Under the pieces are notes generated by a model. That model searched no databases, was not told where the DNA came from, and saw only the letters and a program-made list of their open reading frames with translations. Shown here piece after piece: positions 6,950-14,207 of a DNA stretch of 24,027 nucleotides. The stretch's first letter is position 1. Each line of letters opens with the position of its first letter. This DNA comes from a virus, in the IMG/VR virus record IMGVR_UViG_3300025133_000590, positions 1 through 24,027 of that record, one strand, 5' to 3'. Both the position numbers and the translations under genes were made by a program.

Positions 6950-7379
6950 AATTATTATGTTCCGGCCAAAAGCCTTGACAAATCTCTTTATCTACATCTA
7001 TCCAACACCAATGAGAGGGTCTTATTTTTTTATGACCCTTAGTTTTAGCATTATCTTTAGCCACATCAAAGGCGTTTAGAATTATAGTTTCTATATTCTC
7101 ATGGATGAAAGCAACCAATTGTCTTGACATTTGTATTTTAGGGTTTTCACCCTTAATCACCTTAACAATATTTACTGTACTACCATACTTTTTACTTGGC
7201 TTTTGTTTACTTGGCTCTATCAATACACCACCTTCAAAGTATGGTGCAACACTAGCGGCCATTTTACGGGGTGGGCCTCTTGAAAGAGGTATTCTTAATT
7301 CTAAGAAACCATCTTTAATATTAGTAACAACATATATTTTACCATCTATTGGTACAAAATCACCCTTCTTATGGTTCAC
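6921..7379 (-). CDS. histone-fold protein with N-terminal small beta domain
   Basis: 152 residues. Residues 67-127 match the histone fold: alpha-1 STVNIVKVIKG (67-77), a long alpha-2 SRQLVAFIHENIETIILNAF (85-104) continuing as DVAKDNAKTKGH, loop 2 KKIR (117-120) and a short alpha-3 PSHWCWID. This follows the archaeal histone pattern, including the basic residue before loop 2. Residues 1-60 form a separate piece (KGDFVPIDGKIYVVTNIKDG), perhaps an SH3/KOW-like barrel. It may compact or mark viral DNA, or act as a histone-fold dimer partner in replication. The start is GTG 7379, overlapping the ligase stop as GTGA, with GGAT about 6 nt upstream. Confidence 0.5.
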   Translation of the reverse strand: MNHKKGDFVPIDGKIYVVTNIKDGFLELRIPLSRGPPRKMAASVAPYFEGGVLIEPSKQKPSKKYGSTVNIVKVIKGENPKIQMSRQLVAFIHENIETIILNAFDVAKDNAKTKGHKKIRPSHWCWIDVDKEICQGFWPEHNNYVGGNVGGK

Positions 7380-8923
7380 CCAATCATCCCCTTGACGCTA
7401 TCAATAGTATCAATTTCACTTGCTGGCTTATCTGTTCTTATTCTCATCATACGGGGGAATCTTAAACCATAATTCCCCTTCTCATTCATAGTAATCAAAT
7501 CACTTGTTACTTGTAATACTACTCTCGGAGAAAATAAATGTGTATCCTTTTCATGTGCGACTATTAGTGGGCGAAGTTGTTGAGTCAATTGAGTTAAATC
7601 ATTATCACTAAAGCCCGTTCCTATTGACCCCATTTTAATAAAATGACCCTCACCATCCGATACTGCAATATCATAAGAACCATAGACATTAGCCCTTTTG
7701 CCCTCACCAATTCTAGCCCCGATAATTACCACATCTAATTCAATTCTTGGTGGCTTATATTTAATCCAATCCAAAGACCTTTTGCCCGACTGATAAACGG
7801 CATCAAGGTTTTTTACCATAATTCCTTCAAAGCCTCGGTTTATCGCTTCGGAATAAAAAGCCTTCACTCTCTTTCCGTTTTTTTCTCTTATTGCTTGCTT
7901 AGGAAAACGCTCTAAATCGCTCATACGCACCTCTAACGGGCTATCAATAAACGGCTTACCGTCTAACATCAATACATCAAAAACAGCCAATTCAACGGGA
8001 CACCTTCGCATCGCCGCAACCATATCTTTAGAGTGAAACCTAACATTCATTGTTTGAAAAGCAACAGGTTCTCCTTCGGATGAAACAGGGTATATTTCTG
8101 TATCAATTATGAAGTTTGTTATATCCCATGAAAGAATGGTTTCTACTATATCAGTAAATCTTTCTGTTACAATTACGCCCTTGCGATTAAATATTAATAC
8201 AGTATCATTATCCCTATGGATTTGGTATCTTGCACCATCATACTTATACTCTAATATTCTCCTTGAAGGCTTGGGCCACTTTTTCCTTTCTGCGGCTTTA
8301 GCCAACATGGGTTTAACATAAACACCTGCAACCAATTCGGTTTCGGGTTCTTCACCCATAGAATAACACGCTTCAATATTAGAAAGCGAATTAAACATAG
8401 CATGGCGTTTAACTTCACCTTGTTTTTTACCATAGACCGAAGCCAACAATTTAACTAAATTACCCATGCCTTGAGAAGCAAAACCATTTCTTGGTTTTCT
8501 AACCATAAACCGAATGAACCATTTCTTTTCTAATGCGCTCATATTATTCAAAGCCTCCTTGAACAAAGAAAAAGAATTACCTGTTATTGTATTACAATCC
8601 AAAGATAATAAAGCATAAACTTGGGCAATAGTATAACTACTATCTACACCCGTATTATCAAAATAATAAACCGCTTCGCCTAAATCACCATAAACACCAA
8701 CATAAGTATCTAACTCATCTTCAAAAACTTCCAAAGCCTCAACAACCCACTTTAATGCCTTACGCTCGGCCATATGATTCATAGGGTATTCCATAGCAAA
8801 CAAACTAACTAATGTTTCAGTATTAGAAAAATCATCCCAAGACTGTTTGATTATGCGTATTGATTGCTTAGGGGTTAATTCCTCTATTGCTTGATTTAGT
8901 CTACAAAAATTAATCCAAGTCAT
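7376..8923 (-). CDS. lig: ATP-dependent DNA ligase
   Basis: A 515-residue enzyme that seals nicks by ATP-dependent adenylation. An N-terminal DNA-binding region (1-200) is followed by the nucleotidyltransferase core: motif I KYDGAR with the adenylated lysine K227, motif III FIIDTE (271-276), IIIa ELAVFDVLMLDG (311-322), motif IV EGIMVK (366-371) and motif V DWIKYKP (385-391). An OB domain follows. The length fits archaeal ligases (about 550-600), a little short at the N-terminus. The start ATG 8923 has GGAGG 9 nt upstream, within the upstream gene (14-nt overlap). It probably joins Okazaki fragments with the clamp and loader encoded downstream in the same operon. Confidence 0.95.
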   Translation of the reverse strand: MTWINFCRLNQAIEELTPKQSIRIIKQSWDDFSNTETLVSLFAMEYPMNHMAERKALKWVVEALEVFEDELDTYVGVYGDLGEAVYYFDNTGVDSSYTIAQVYALLSLDCNTITGNSFSLFKEALNNMSALEKKWFIRFMVRKPRNGFASQGMGNLVKLLASVYGKKQGEVKRHAMFNSLSNIEACYSMGEEPETELVAGVYVKPMLAKAAERKKWPKPSRRILEYKYDGARYQIHRDNDTVLIFNRKGVIVTERFTDIVETILSWDITNFIIDTEIYPVSSEGEPVAFQTMNVRFHSKDMVAAMRRCPVELAVFDVLMLDGKPFIDSPLEVRMSDLERFPKQAIREKNGKRVKAFYSEAINRGFEGIMVKNLDAVYQSGKRSLDWIKYKPPRIELDVVIIGARIGEGKRANVYGSYDIAVSDGEGHFIKMGSIGTGFSDNDLTQLTQQLRPLIVAHEKDTHLFSPRVVLQVTSDLITMNEKGNYGLRFPRMMRIRTDKPASEIDTIDSVKGMIG

Positions 8924-9116
8924 CTTGGCTCGCCTCCACTAATATCTTTGTTAGCATAGTCAAACAATCACGCATCCCAATGATGTGCCCTAAAGCAAAC
9001 GGTGTACTTTCATAACACTTACTGATGAGAACCTCTAAATCCTCACCCTCTCTTTCTACTAATTTCTTCTGTGCCTTTTCTATTTCTTTTGCTATTTCAA
9101 TTAAATTTTCCTTCAT
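8910..9116 (-). CDS. hypothetical helical protein (68 aa)
   Basis: 68 residues, almost entirely helical, starting MKENLIEIAKEIEKAQKK and ending in an acidic stretch. Coiled-coil character in the first 30 residues. GGAGGCGGCACA precedes the ATG, and the upstream junction is ATGA. No family recognised; it lies directly before the DNA ligase gene and overlaps it by 14 nt. Confidence 0.55.
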   Translation of the reverse strand: MKENLIEIAKEIEKAQKKLVEREGEDLEVLISKCYESTPFALGHIIGMRDCLTMLTKILVEASQDDLD

Positions 9117-9367
9117 TGTGCCGCCTCCATTTTCTTCTCTATCTCAGCCATTAACATTGTTGTTTTTCTCGTCAATCGTGCCTGTTTCATTAATAGGGCT
9201 TGAAGCCTTCTATATAATTCACCATCAAATCTTGAACAAGTCATACACCCATCGTCTATTAACTCAAAGGCATACACTCTTTCTTGACATGAAGGACACG
9301 ATACTTCAATATGTTCTTTAGCATAATCATCTGCATATCCATCTTCTATTACTTGCATTTCATCCAT
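9113..9367 (-). CDS. zinc-finger-like protein (84 aa)
   Basis: 84 residues. CPSC (about 24-27) and CMTC (about 41-44) form a two-knuckle zinc site, followed by a long basic helix LYRRLQALLMKQARLTRKTT with coiled-coil character. It may bind nucleic acid. ATG 9367 has GGAGG 9 nt upstream; the gene overlaps the upstream one by 8 nt and the downstream one as ATGA. Function unknown. Confidence 0.6.
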   Translation of the reverse strand: MDEMQVIEDGYADDYAKEHIEVSCPSCQERVYAFELIDDGCMTCSRFDGELYRRLQALLMKQARLTRKTTMLMAEIEKKMEAAQ

Positions 9368-9587
9368 CTTCTTCTACCTCCTTATACATTTGAGCAAAAG
9401 CCGCCTTTACATGACAACCTACTACTCTCCTTCTTGCTACATCCGAAACAACCTCTTTATCTGTATAGAGAATCATTTTCTTAATGAATAAACCAATAAA
9501 ATCTCGCATTTCTTCTTTGGCTACGACAGACCATTGGTATTCACTATATTCTTTAATCTTGTTCTCTATCTCTCTCTGACTTACCAT
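9360..9587 (-). CDS. hypothetical protein (75 aa)
   Basis: 75 residues, helical and charged, starting MVSQREIENKIKEYSEYQW, with a basic patch VARRRVVGCHVKAA. No motif recognised. GGAAGGAT lies upstream of the ATG. It overlaps the preceding gene by 35 nt and the next by 8 nt, among the longest overlaps in the window, so the start may lie further downstream. Confidence 0.5.
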   Translation of the reverse strand: MVSQREIENKIKEYSEYQWSVVAKEEMRDFIGLFIKKMILYTDKEVVSDVARRRVVGCHVKAAFAQMYKEVEEDG

Positions 9588-9789
9588 CTAATATCCTTCC
9601 TAATAAATTGTATATATGTTCCGCTTCTTGCATATTCATCCTTATTCCTTTCCTTGAAAGTTTTTCATTTAAGTTCCACCTAATATCTATAACTTCATTG
9701 TCCCACTTATCTCTCCCATACTGTATCACAATTTCATCCGTAGCATTTCTAGGCACTCTACCCCTTATTTCCATTTCTCCTCTTTTCAT
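9553..9789 (-). CDS. hypothetical protein (78 aa)
   Basis: A 78-residue basic protein (MKRGEMEIRGRVPRNATDE at the start), with a beta-like first half (VIDIRWNLNEKL) and a helical end (EAEHIYNLLGRIL). ATG 9789 was chosen because GGAGGT lies 7-8 nt upstream and because it makes the standard ATGA overlap with the upstream stop at 9786; a longer frame begins at 9810. No family recognised. Confidence 0.55.
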   Translation of the reverse strand: MKRGEMEIRGRVPRNATDEIVIQYGRDKWDNEVIDIRWNLNEKLSRKGIRMNMQEAEHIYNLLGRILDGKSERDREQD

Positions 9790-10175
9790 ACACTTTGACC
9801 TCCTTTCCACTTAGTTAATTTTTGATAATCAGTATAATACATAGGGGGTTCTAATTCTCTTGTATTCCAAACAATCCAACATACACCACCTACACTTGAT
9901 ACCTGCACTACTTCATACACACCATGTTCTGTATCTACTATTTCACTCGTTCCTATTTGTGGCGTTAAATTATACATTCTACTAATTTCTCTTGATATTG
10001 TAGAAAGGTTCTCAACAATATATTTAACAATATCAGCCCTTTGAATGGGCACTCTTGCATCCACCTTTAATTTAATCGCACCCGTTTTATCACATACTTT
10101 ACATTTATTACCATCGCAAATAGGACAAGTAATTTCAGCAGGTAGTGTGGCTGGCAACATGATTCTTTTACTCAT
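9786..10175 (-). CDS. protein with DnaJ-like zinc motif, next to GroEL
   Basis: 129 residues. Near the N-terminus is CPICDGNKCKVCDKTG (Cys 17, 20, 25, 28), close to the CxxCxGxG repeats of the DnaJ Cys-rich domain but with only one zinc site. There is no J-domain (no HPD). The rest is a helix (DIVKYIVENLSTISREI) and a beta-rich end (VYEVVQVSSVGGVCWIVW). It follows GroEL by an ATGA overlap, so it could be a substrate-binding helper of the chaperonin, but that is guilt by association. GAGGAATTAAT serves its start. Confidence 0.55.
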   Translation of the reverse strand: MSKRIMLPATLPAEITCPICDGNKCKVCDKTGAIKLKVDARVPIQRADIVKYIVENLSTISREISRMYNLTPQIGTSEIVDTEHGVYEVVQVSSVGGVCWIVWNTRELEPPMYYTDYQKLTKWKGGQSV

Positions 10176-11725
10176 ATTAATTCCTCACTAGGTTTGCCCA
10201 CTAATACTTCTGTGGTAATAATCAAACCTGCTACTGACACGGCGGTTCTTAAACTACTCTTTACTACTTTAACGGGGTCTATTACCCCTGCGGAAAGTAG
10301 GTCGGTATATTCCTCAGTATTAGCATCAAATCCTACATTATCAACCAACCTTAACTTATCTACTGTATGACCGGCATTAGCACCAATTTGATACATGGGT
10401 TCTTTAATAGCATCCAACAAAAGAAATAAACCATTACTTCTCTCAAGTTTACCACCCGACAATATAGAATCTGTGCATTTATATAATTCAAGACCCCCAC
10501 CTAAAATAACACCGCCTTGAATAGCGGCCTTTGTCGCATTCAAAGCATCATCTAACCTTTCCATCCTTTCGGTTACTTCAATCTCAGTCGCACCACCTAC
10601 TTTGATAACCGCTACTCCTCCTGTTAATTTACCCAATCTCGCTTGAAGTTTTTCTTCTAACCAAGCGTTCTTAGCGGCGGGAATCAATTGCCTCAATTCT
10701 TCGCACCTACTATCTAAACCAATATTAGTTTTACCATCTGTTACAAAAACAGTATTGGTTCTATCTACTTTTATTGATTTAACTGAACCTAAATCCTCCA
10801 ATGTTACAGAAGAAATATCATCACCTAATTCATCAACAAAAACCTTACCACCAATTACTGCTCTAATATCTCTTAATATCTCTATTTGGTCATCTCCAAA
10901 ATCAGGGGCTTTAACTGCACACCCATTAAATGTCTTTTGAACAATATTCATTAATAAATTAGGATAGGCATTACCTTCAATTTGTTTCGCCATAATAAGT
11001 AGTGGCCTTCCTTCTTTGAGGGATAATTCTACTGCCGGTATTAAATCCTTAAAATTAGTAATTGTATGGTTGCACATTAACACTAACGCATTCTCCATAG
11101 AACAATTCGCCTTCTCTTTATCATTAATCATAGAAAAGTGCATGAAACCACTATCAATACTCAAACCTGCATTGGTTTCCCATGTAGTTTTTAATTCTTC
11201 ACCCCTCTTTACAGAAATAATACCATCATAACCGATTTGTTCCATTATATAGGAAATTAATTTCCCCAAAACGGAATCGTTGTTTGCCGCTATCGTAGCA
11301 ACATACTCTAAATCTTCTCTTGAAGTAATGGGTTTGGCCTCTTGTTCTAATTGGGCCACTACTAATTTTAGTGCCTCATCCAATTCTTGTTTAAGTTTTA
11401 CACTATCATAATCTAAATATTTTTCTTGCCAACCCAAAAGAATAGCCTGTGTTAATACACTCGCCGTTGTTGTCCCATCACCTGCATTTTCTTGTGCCTG
11501 TGAAGCCACATTTTGTAATAACTCTACTCCCATTTGAATAAACTCATCATCGGAAGCCACCGCTTTAGCAATAGTTACCCCATCGTTAATAATAATAGGA
11601 GGCCCGTTTCTATTACCCAACACTACTGTTTTAGCCTTTGGCCCTAATGTATATTTGACTGTATCGGCTACTAAGTTTACCCCTGCTAACAATTTTTCCT
11701 GTGCTTCTTTACCATATAATATCAT
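10172..11725 (-). CDS. groEL: group I chaperonin GroEL (Cpn60)
   Basis: A 517-residue bacterial-type chaperonin subunit forming an ATP-driven folding chamber. Recognised by TLGPKAKTVVLG (26-37), NDGVTIAK (47-54), the nucleotide-binding AGDGTTTASVL (81-91; D83 matches the catalytic Asp of the first site), GGVAVIKVGGATEIEVTERM, the second ATP-site stretch RLDDALNATKAAIQGGV with GGG following, and the C-terminal SVAGLIITTEVLV. It is shorter than the 548 residues of the E. coli protein and has no GGM tail. GroES lies immediately upstream with an ATGA overlap. Archaea normally use thermosomes (group II), so a group I pair amid archaeal replication genes is notable. It probably folds virus proteins such as capsid. 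Confidence 0.95.
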   Translation of the reverse strand: MILYGKEAQEKLLAGVNLVADTVKYTLGPKAKTVVLGNRNGPPIIINDGVTIAKAVASDDEFIQMGVELLQNVASQAQENAGDGTTTASVLTQAILLGWQEKYLDYDSVKLKQELDEALKLVVAQLEQEAKPITSREDLEYVATIAANNDSVLGKLISYIMEQIGYDGIISVKRGEELKTTWETNAGLSIDSGFMHFSMINDKEKANCSMENALVLMCNHTITNFKDLIPAVELSLKEGRPLLIMAKQIEGNAYPNLLMNIVQKTFNGCAVKAPDFGDDQIEILRDIRAVIGGKVFVDELGDDISSVTLEDLGSVKSIKVDRTNTVFVTDGKTNIGLDSRCEELRQLIPAAKNAWLEEKLQARLGKLTGGVAVIKVGGATEIEVTERMERLDDALNATKAAIQGGVILGGGLELYKCTDSILSGGKLERSNGLFLLLDAIKEPMYQIGANAGHTVDKLRLVDNVGFDANTEEYTDLLSAGVIDPVKVVKSSLRTAVSVAGLIITTEVLVGKPSEELI

Positions 11726-11958
11726 TCTACCACCGCCATTATTTCATTAAATCTTACTGCTACTAAACCATCCCCCAATTCTGTTGGATATTTGTTAGCA
11801 TAATATACTGTTTGACCCCTAATCCTTAATTCCAATTGTTCGGGCACTTCCTCACCTGCTGAAATCACTAAAGCAATATTACGCTTTACTGTAATAATAC
11901 CACTCGCAGTAGTGGTATCTATTGGTTGGATAATAACATATTCACCTACTGCTTTCAT
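11722..11958 (-). CDS. groES: GroES-like co-chaperonin (short)
   Basis: 78 residues, below the usual 95-100. The GroES barrel is clear: MKAVGEYVIIQPID, a shortened mobile loop TTASGIIT in place of the usual GGIVL region, ALVISAGEEV, then VYYANKYPTE and the final strand VRFNEIMAVVE. It caps the GroEL chamber. The gene directly precedes groEL (ATGA overlap). ATG 11958 has GGAGG about 6 nt upstream and forms TGATG with the upstream stop. The shortened loop suggests co-adaptation with the viral GroEL. Confidence 0.88.
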   Translation of the reverse strand: MKAVGEYVIIQPIDTTTASGIITVKRNIALVISAGEEVPEQLELRIRGQTVYYANKYPTELGDGLVAVRFNEIMAVVE

Positions 11959-12155
11959 CAAACCCCTCCTATGATGCCATCTTCTATTAATTGTCTACGA
12001 TTTTTCACCCAAGAAATTACAATAGCATTCGCATCTCTATAAGTCAAACCATAGAAATCTAATAAATAGGAAACCGAGCCAAACATATTACACTTACCCG
12101 ATTCTCTAAGCCTCTCTAAATACTTGTATTCTTTTATCCACTTTTTATTATACAT
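11958..12155 (-). CDS. hypothetical basic protein (65 aa)
   Basis: 65 residues starting MYNKKWIKEYKYLERLRESG, helical and basic, ending RRQLIEDGIIGGV. Not recognised. ATG 12155 was preferred over in-frame ATGs at 12170 and 12182 because GGAGAGG lies 6 nt upstream in the last codons of the preceding gene. It is coupled to groES (TGATG). The terminal Gly-Gly-Val was considered as a ubiquitin-like tail, but the body is helical, so that is unlikely. Confidence 0.5.
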   Translation of the reverse strand: MYNKKWIKEYKYLERLRESGKCNMFGSVSYLLDFYGLTYRDANAIVISWVKNRRQLIEDGIIGGV

Positions 12156-12156
12156 A

Positions 12157-12675
12157 CTAATCCTCTCCATAGAATGAATCAACCATATCTCTAGTTATAA
12201 TACCCATGTCCGTAGCCTCAGTTAATTGTTCTAACTGTTGTTTTAACTCATGTAATATTTGCCCCTTTGTTTCTTCATCAAAAATAACATATGGGGGCAA
12301 CACTCCATTTTGTGTAAAATACTTATACCACTTTTCATAGGGTTCGCCATTACCATCCTCAATAGAAAACAAATCTTGTGCTATTTCAAACATATTTCTC
12401 TCCAATTGGGCAGTATTACTATTAGTAATCTCATCAACGATGATACTACACAATTTTTCCAAATATGGCCTATCACCCGTTTCATAAGAATCTATAATTA
12501 CCTGTAATAATCTTTTGTTTTCATCACTAGCCTGACCGATATAATCCGCCGCAGTTTCAACACAAGAATATAATTGATTTGTATTGGGGGGTTCACACTC
12601 GCTACATACGGTTTGCCCATAATAAACCAATTCGCCACAACCACATACTTTACCCATTAAGTTTTTACCCATCAT
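12157..12675 (-). CDS. hypothetical protein with N-terminal zinc knuckles
   Basis: 172 residues. The N-terminus has CGCG (about 11-14) and CSEC (about 24-27), a short zinc ribbon. The rest is acidic and helical (NKRLLQVIIDSYETG, LERNMFEIAQDLFSIEDG, ILHELKQQLEQL). Two adjacent ATGs (12675 and 12672) compete; GGTGA upstream fits the second slightly better. It lies between the JAB protease and groES in one coupled operon. Function unknown. Confidence 0.55.
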   Translation of the reverse strand: MMGKNLMGKVCGCGELVYYGQTVCSECEPPNTNQLYSCVETAADYIGQASDENKRLLQVIIDSYETGDRPYLEKLCSIIVDEITNSNTAQLERNMFEIAQDLFSIEDGNGEPYEKWYKYFTQNGVLPPYVIFDEETKGQILHELKQQLEQLTEATDMGIITRDMVDSFYGED

Positions 12676-13154
12676 TCTTCACCTTCCATATAATCAAAAA
12701 CGGTTCTTTGTTTCTTAGACCAATCGGGTATATCATAATTCTTAAAAAAGAGTGTGTGGGTTTTATTACCCCTCACCCACTTCATTCTTTCATTATCCCC
12801 TAAAACTATTGCACTCTCCATGTGTAATTCCCAACATCTAATAGTAGACCAATCGGTGCTACTAAAATAGGCTGAACCAAAGGGGTGTGTGTGAATCCAA
12901 CACTTAATAGGTAGAGTTAGAGGTAGGCCATTAGCCCCTTCTAATTCTTTTTCAACCCCGACAAAATCCACAAAACTACCTGTCCCGTAATTGATAAAAA
13001 GACTATCGTTCTTATCTACAACAACCTGCACTTCTCTATCTTTATCAAAAGCAGTTAGACTCATTTCCCATATAACATCTAAGAAAGAAGCATCTTCGGC
13101 TTCCCCATTAAACGCATTCATTATTTCTTTTTTCCATTCTTTATTTTCTATCAT
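12672..13154 (-). CDS. JAB/MPN-domain metalloprotease (JAMM)
   Basis: 160 residues. A complete JAMM zinc signature is present: H88-x-H90, seven residues, S98, two residues, D101 (text HTHPFGSAYFSSTD), which binds zinc and activates water; a Glu on an early strand would be the general base (VQVVVDKND region). JAMM enzymes cut ubiquitin-like proteins at the bond after Gly-Gly, in precursors or conjugates. With the E1-like gene at 13510-14067 and the ubiquitin-like gene at 17926-18126 this suggests a modifier pathway. ATG 13154 (TAATG overlap, GGAGG 8 nt upstream) was chosen over an upstream TTG. Other uses of JAB domains, such as tail assembly as in lambda, remain possible. Confidence 0.85.
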   Translation of the reverse strand: MIENKEWKKEIMNAFNGEAEDASFLDVIWEMSLTAFDKDREVQVVVDKNDSLFINYGTGSFVDFVGVEKELEGANGLPLTLPIKCWIHTHPFGSAYFSSTDWSTIRCWELHMESAIVLGDNERMKWVRGNKTHTLFFKNYDIPDWSKKQRTVFDYMEGEE

Positions 13155-13348
13155 TATTCTTGCCTCCAAAACATTATTCTTTGTAGTAGGGTCTTGGGTA
13201 TTTTAACCGCTTCCTCTACCACTTCTGTTACACTCATTCTTTTTTTAGACCATTCATCATAAACTTCTTTCTTAACAAAACGGACATTACCGTTATCGTC
13301 TTTAGTATAGTATCTACCATTCTTTGCCTTATGTATCATTTCTTCCAT
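13154..13348 (-). CDS. hypothetical protein (64 aa)
   Basis: 64 residues, basic, starting MEEMIHKAKNGRYYTKDDNG and ending in a helix with KTLLQRIMFWRQE. The opening KNGRYYTKDDNGNVRFV looks like a short beta hairpin. No family known to me. GGTGGTTTAG serves the ATG. It lies between the small membrane protein and the JAB gene, coupled to JAB by TAATG, so it may belong to that pathway. Confidence 0.55.
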   Translation of the reverse strand: MEEMIHKAKNGRYYTKDDNGNVRFVKKEVYDEWSKKRMSVTEVVEEAVKIPKTLLQRIMFWRQE

Positions 13349-13513
13349 CTAAACCACCAACACTAACATTAACACAACAATAGTCATAACATTAACTCCA
13401 TTAACCATCATCAATATCTTATTGCTCCTCTTTACATTAGACAACAAATCTCCCAATAAAATATTAGTTATCTGTTGCGTTTCTACTGCTAATTCCATTG
13501 TCGTTTTGCTCAT
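13349..13513 (-). CDS. small single-span membrane protein (54 aa)
   Basis: 54 residues. A soluble N-terminal part (MSKTTMELAVETQQITNILL, then a short basic stretch KRSNK) is followed by a C-terminal hydrophobic segment (about 34-54, MMVNGVNVMTIVVLMLVLVV) long enough to cross a membrane once. The basic residues just before it suggest the N-terminus stays inside. The start overlaps the E1-like stop as ATGA, with GGTGGTGTCAGT upstream. It could be a membrane anchor or a holin-like protein; nothing in the sequence decides. Confidence 0.6.
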   Translation of the reverse strand: MSKTTMELAVETQQITNILLGDLLSNVKRSNKILMMVNGVNVMTIVVLMLVLVV

Positions 13514-14067
13514 ACTGACACCACCTTAAACTCATCCACTTCATCATCAGCAAAGAACCTTAATATCCACTCAGCACCCATTCCTGCCGCAATAATATGT
13601 GAAAAATGTTGTGTTGATACTTCACCGTTCCACTCATTACCTTGACATGAAAAACTACCTTCGGGGCCAGCCAATAATGTATCATACATCTTAGCATCAG
13701 CCCGATGAGAAATATAAGCACAATTTCTTCCTTGTGCTCTTAAATCAAGCCAACAATCACCATCTCTGTATAGGAGTCTGCGAACATCTAAATTATCAGC
13801 ACAACATACTACTAAATCATAACCTACTAACTGACTCGCCGTTAAAATAGGGTAGGTTTCGGCCCTTGCTATTTGATTCCTCCTTTGTAGTACACTCACT
13901 TTATGTTCCGTTTCATCTCCCTTCTCAAAGTTTTGATAAGTTAGGTTTTTGGTTTCTACTTTGTCGGGGTCATATACTGTCAATTCAAACAATTCTAACT
14001 TGGATAATATAGGAATTAAATAACTCCCTATTCCTCCCGCACCTATAATTAATATTTTCTTTTTCAT
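13510..14067 (-). CDS. E1-like/ThiF-family adenylating enzyme
   Basis: A 185-residue Rossmann protein of the ThiF/MoeB/UbaA family, which adenylates the C-terminal Gly of ubiquitin-like proteins. Visible: GAGGIG (9-14), TVYDPDKVETKNLTYQNF with D33 and N41 (the ATP-binding D-D-N-L pattern), VVCCADNLDVRRLL with D91, and a C-terminal GSFSC followed by IIAAGMGAEWILRFF, matching the position of the usual catalytic Cys (C141) and last helix. It is shorter than MoeB (about 250) and lacks the paired CxxC zinc sites. ATG 14067 has AAAGGAGG 7 nt upstream; the TTG two codons earlier is unlikely. Three genes separate it from the JAB gene in the same coupled string. Confidence 0.85.
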   Translation of the reverse strand: MKKKILIIGAGGIGSYLIPILSKLELFELTVYDPDKVETKNLTYQNFEKGDETEHKVSVLQRRNQIARAETYPILTASQLVGYDLVVCCADNLDVRRLLYRDGDCWLDLRAQGRNCAYISHRADAKMYDTLLAGPEGSFSCQGNEWNGEVSTQHFSHIIAAGMGAEWILRFFADDEVDEFKVVSV

Positions 14068-14069
14068 TT

Positions 14070-14207
14070 TCAATCCTCCTTTGTGATTTGATAGCCGGTT
14101 GCCATCTCAATATGCCATATCGCTTCGGCTTTTGTTTTGAAATACTTTGCACATTCCTCACCATCATCCATATGATTAACCTTCCAACATTTGTTTTTAT
14201 TTTTCAT
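14070..14207 (-). CDS. hypothetical small protein (45 aa)
   Basis: A 45-residue ORF starting MKNKNKCWKVNHMDDG and ending MATGYQITKED, with the pattern of a short beta hairpin and one helix (KTKAEAIWHIEMATG). It overlaps the TFB stop as ATGA and its last codons carry the AAAGGAGG used by the E1-like gene. The tight fit supports a real gene. Function unknown. Confidence 0.55.
   Translation of the reverse strand: MKNKNKCWKVNHMDDGEECAKYFKTKAEAIWHIEMATGYQITKED

Noticed and set aside
8251-8433. 60-codon minus ORF within the ligase region
   Set aside because: Out-of-frame overlap inside the ligase core; no independent evidence.
11958-12155. 65-residue protein ending Gly-Gly-Val as a second ubiquitin-like protein
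   Set aside because: The body is basic and helical, with no beta-grasp strand pattern; the Gly-Gly is probably incidental.
13985-14167. 60-codon minus ORF overlapping the E1-like gene start
   Set aside because: Different frame from the E1-like and 45-residue genes, both of which have proper ribosome sites; a shadow.
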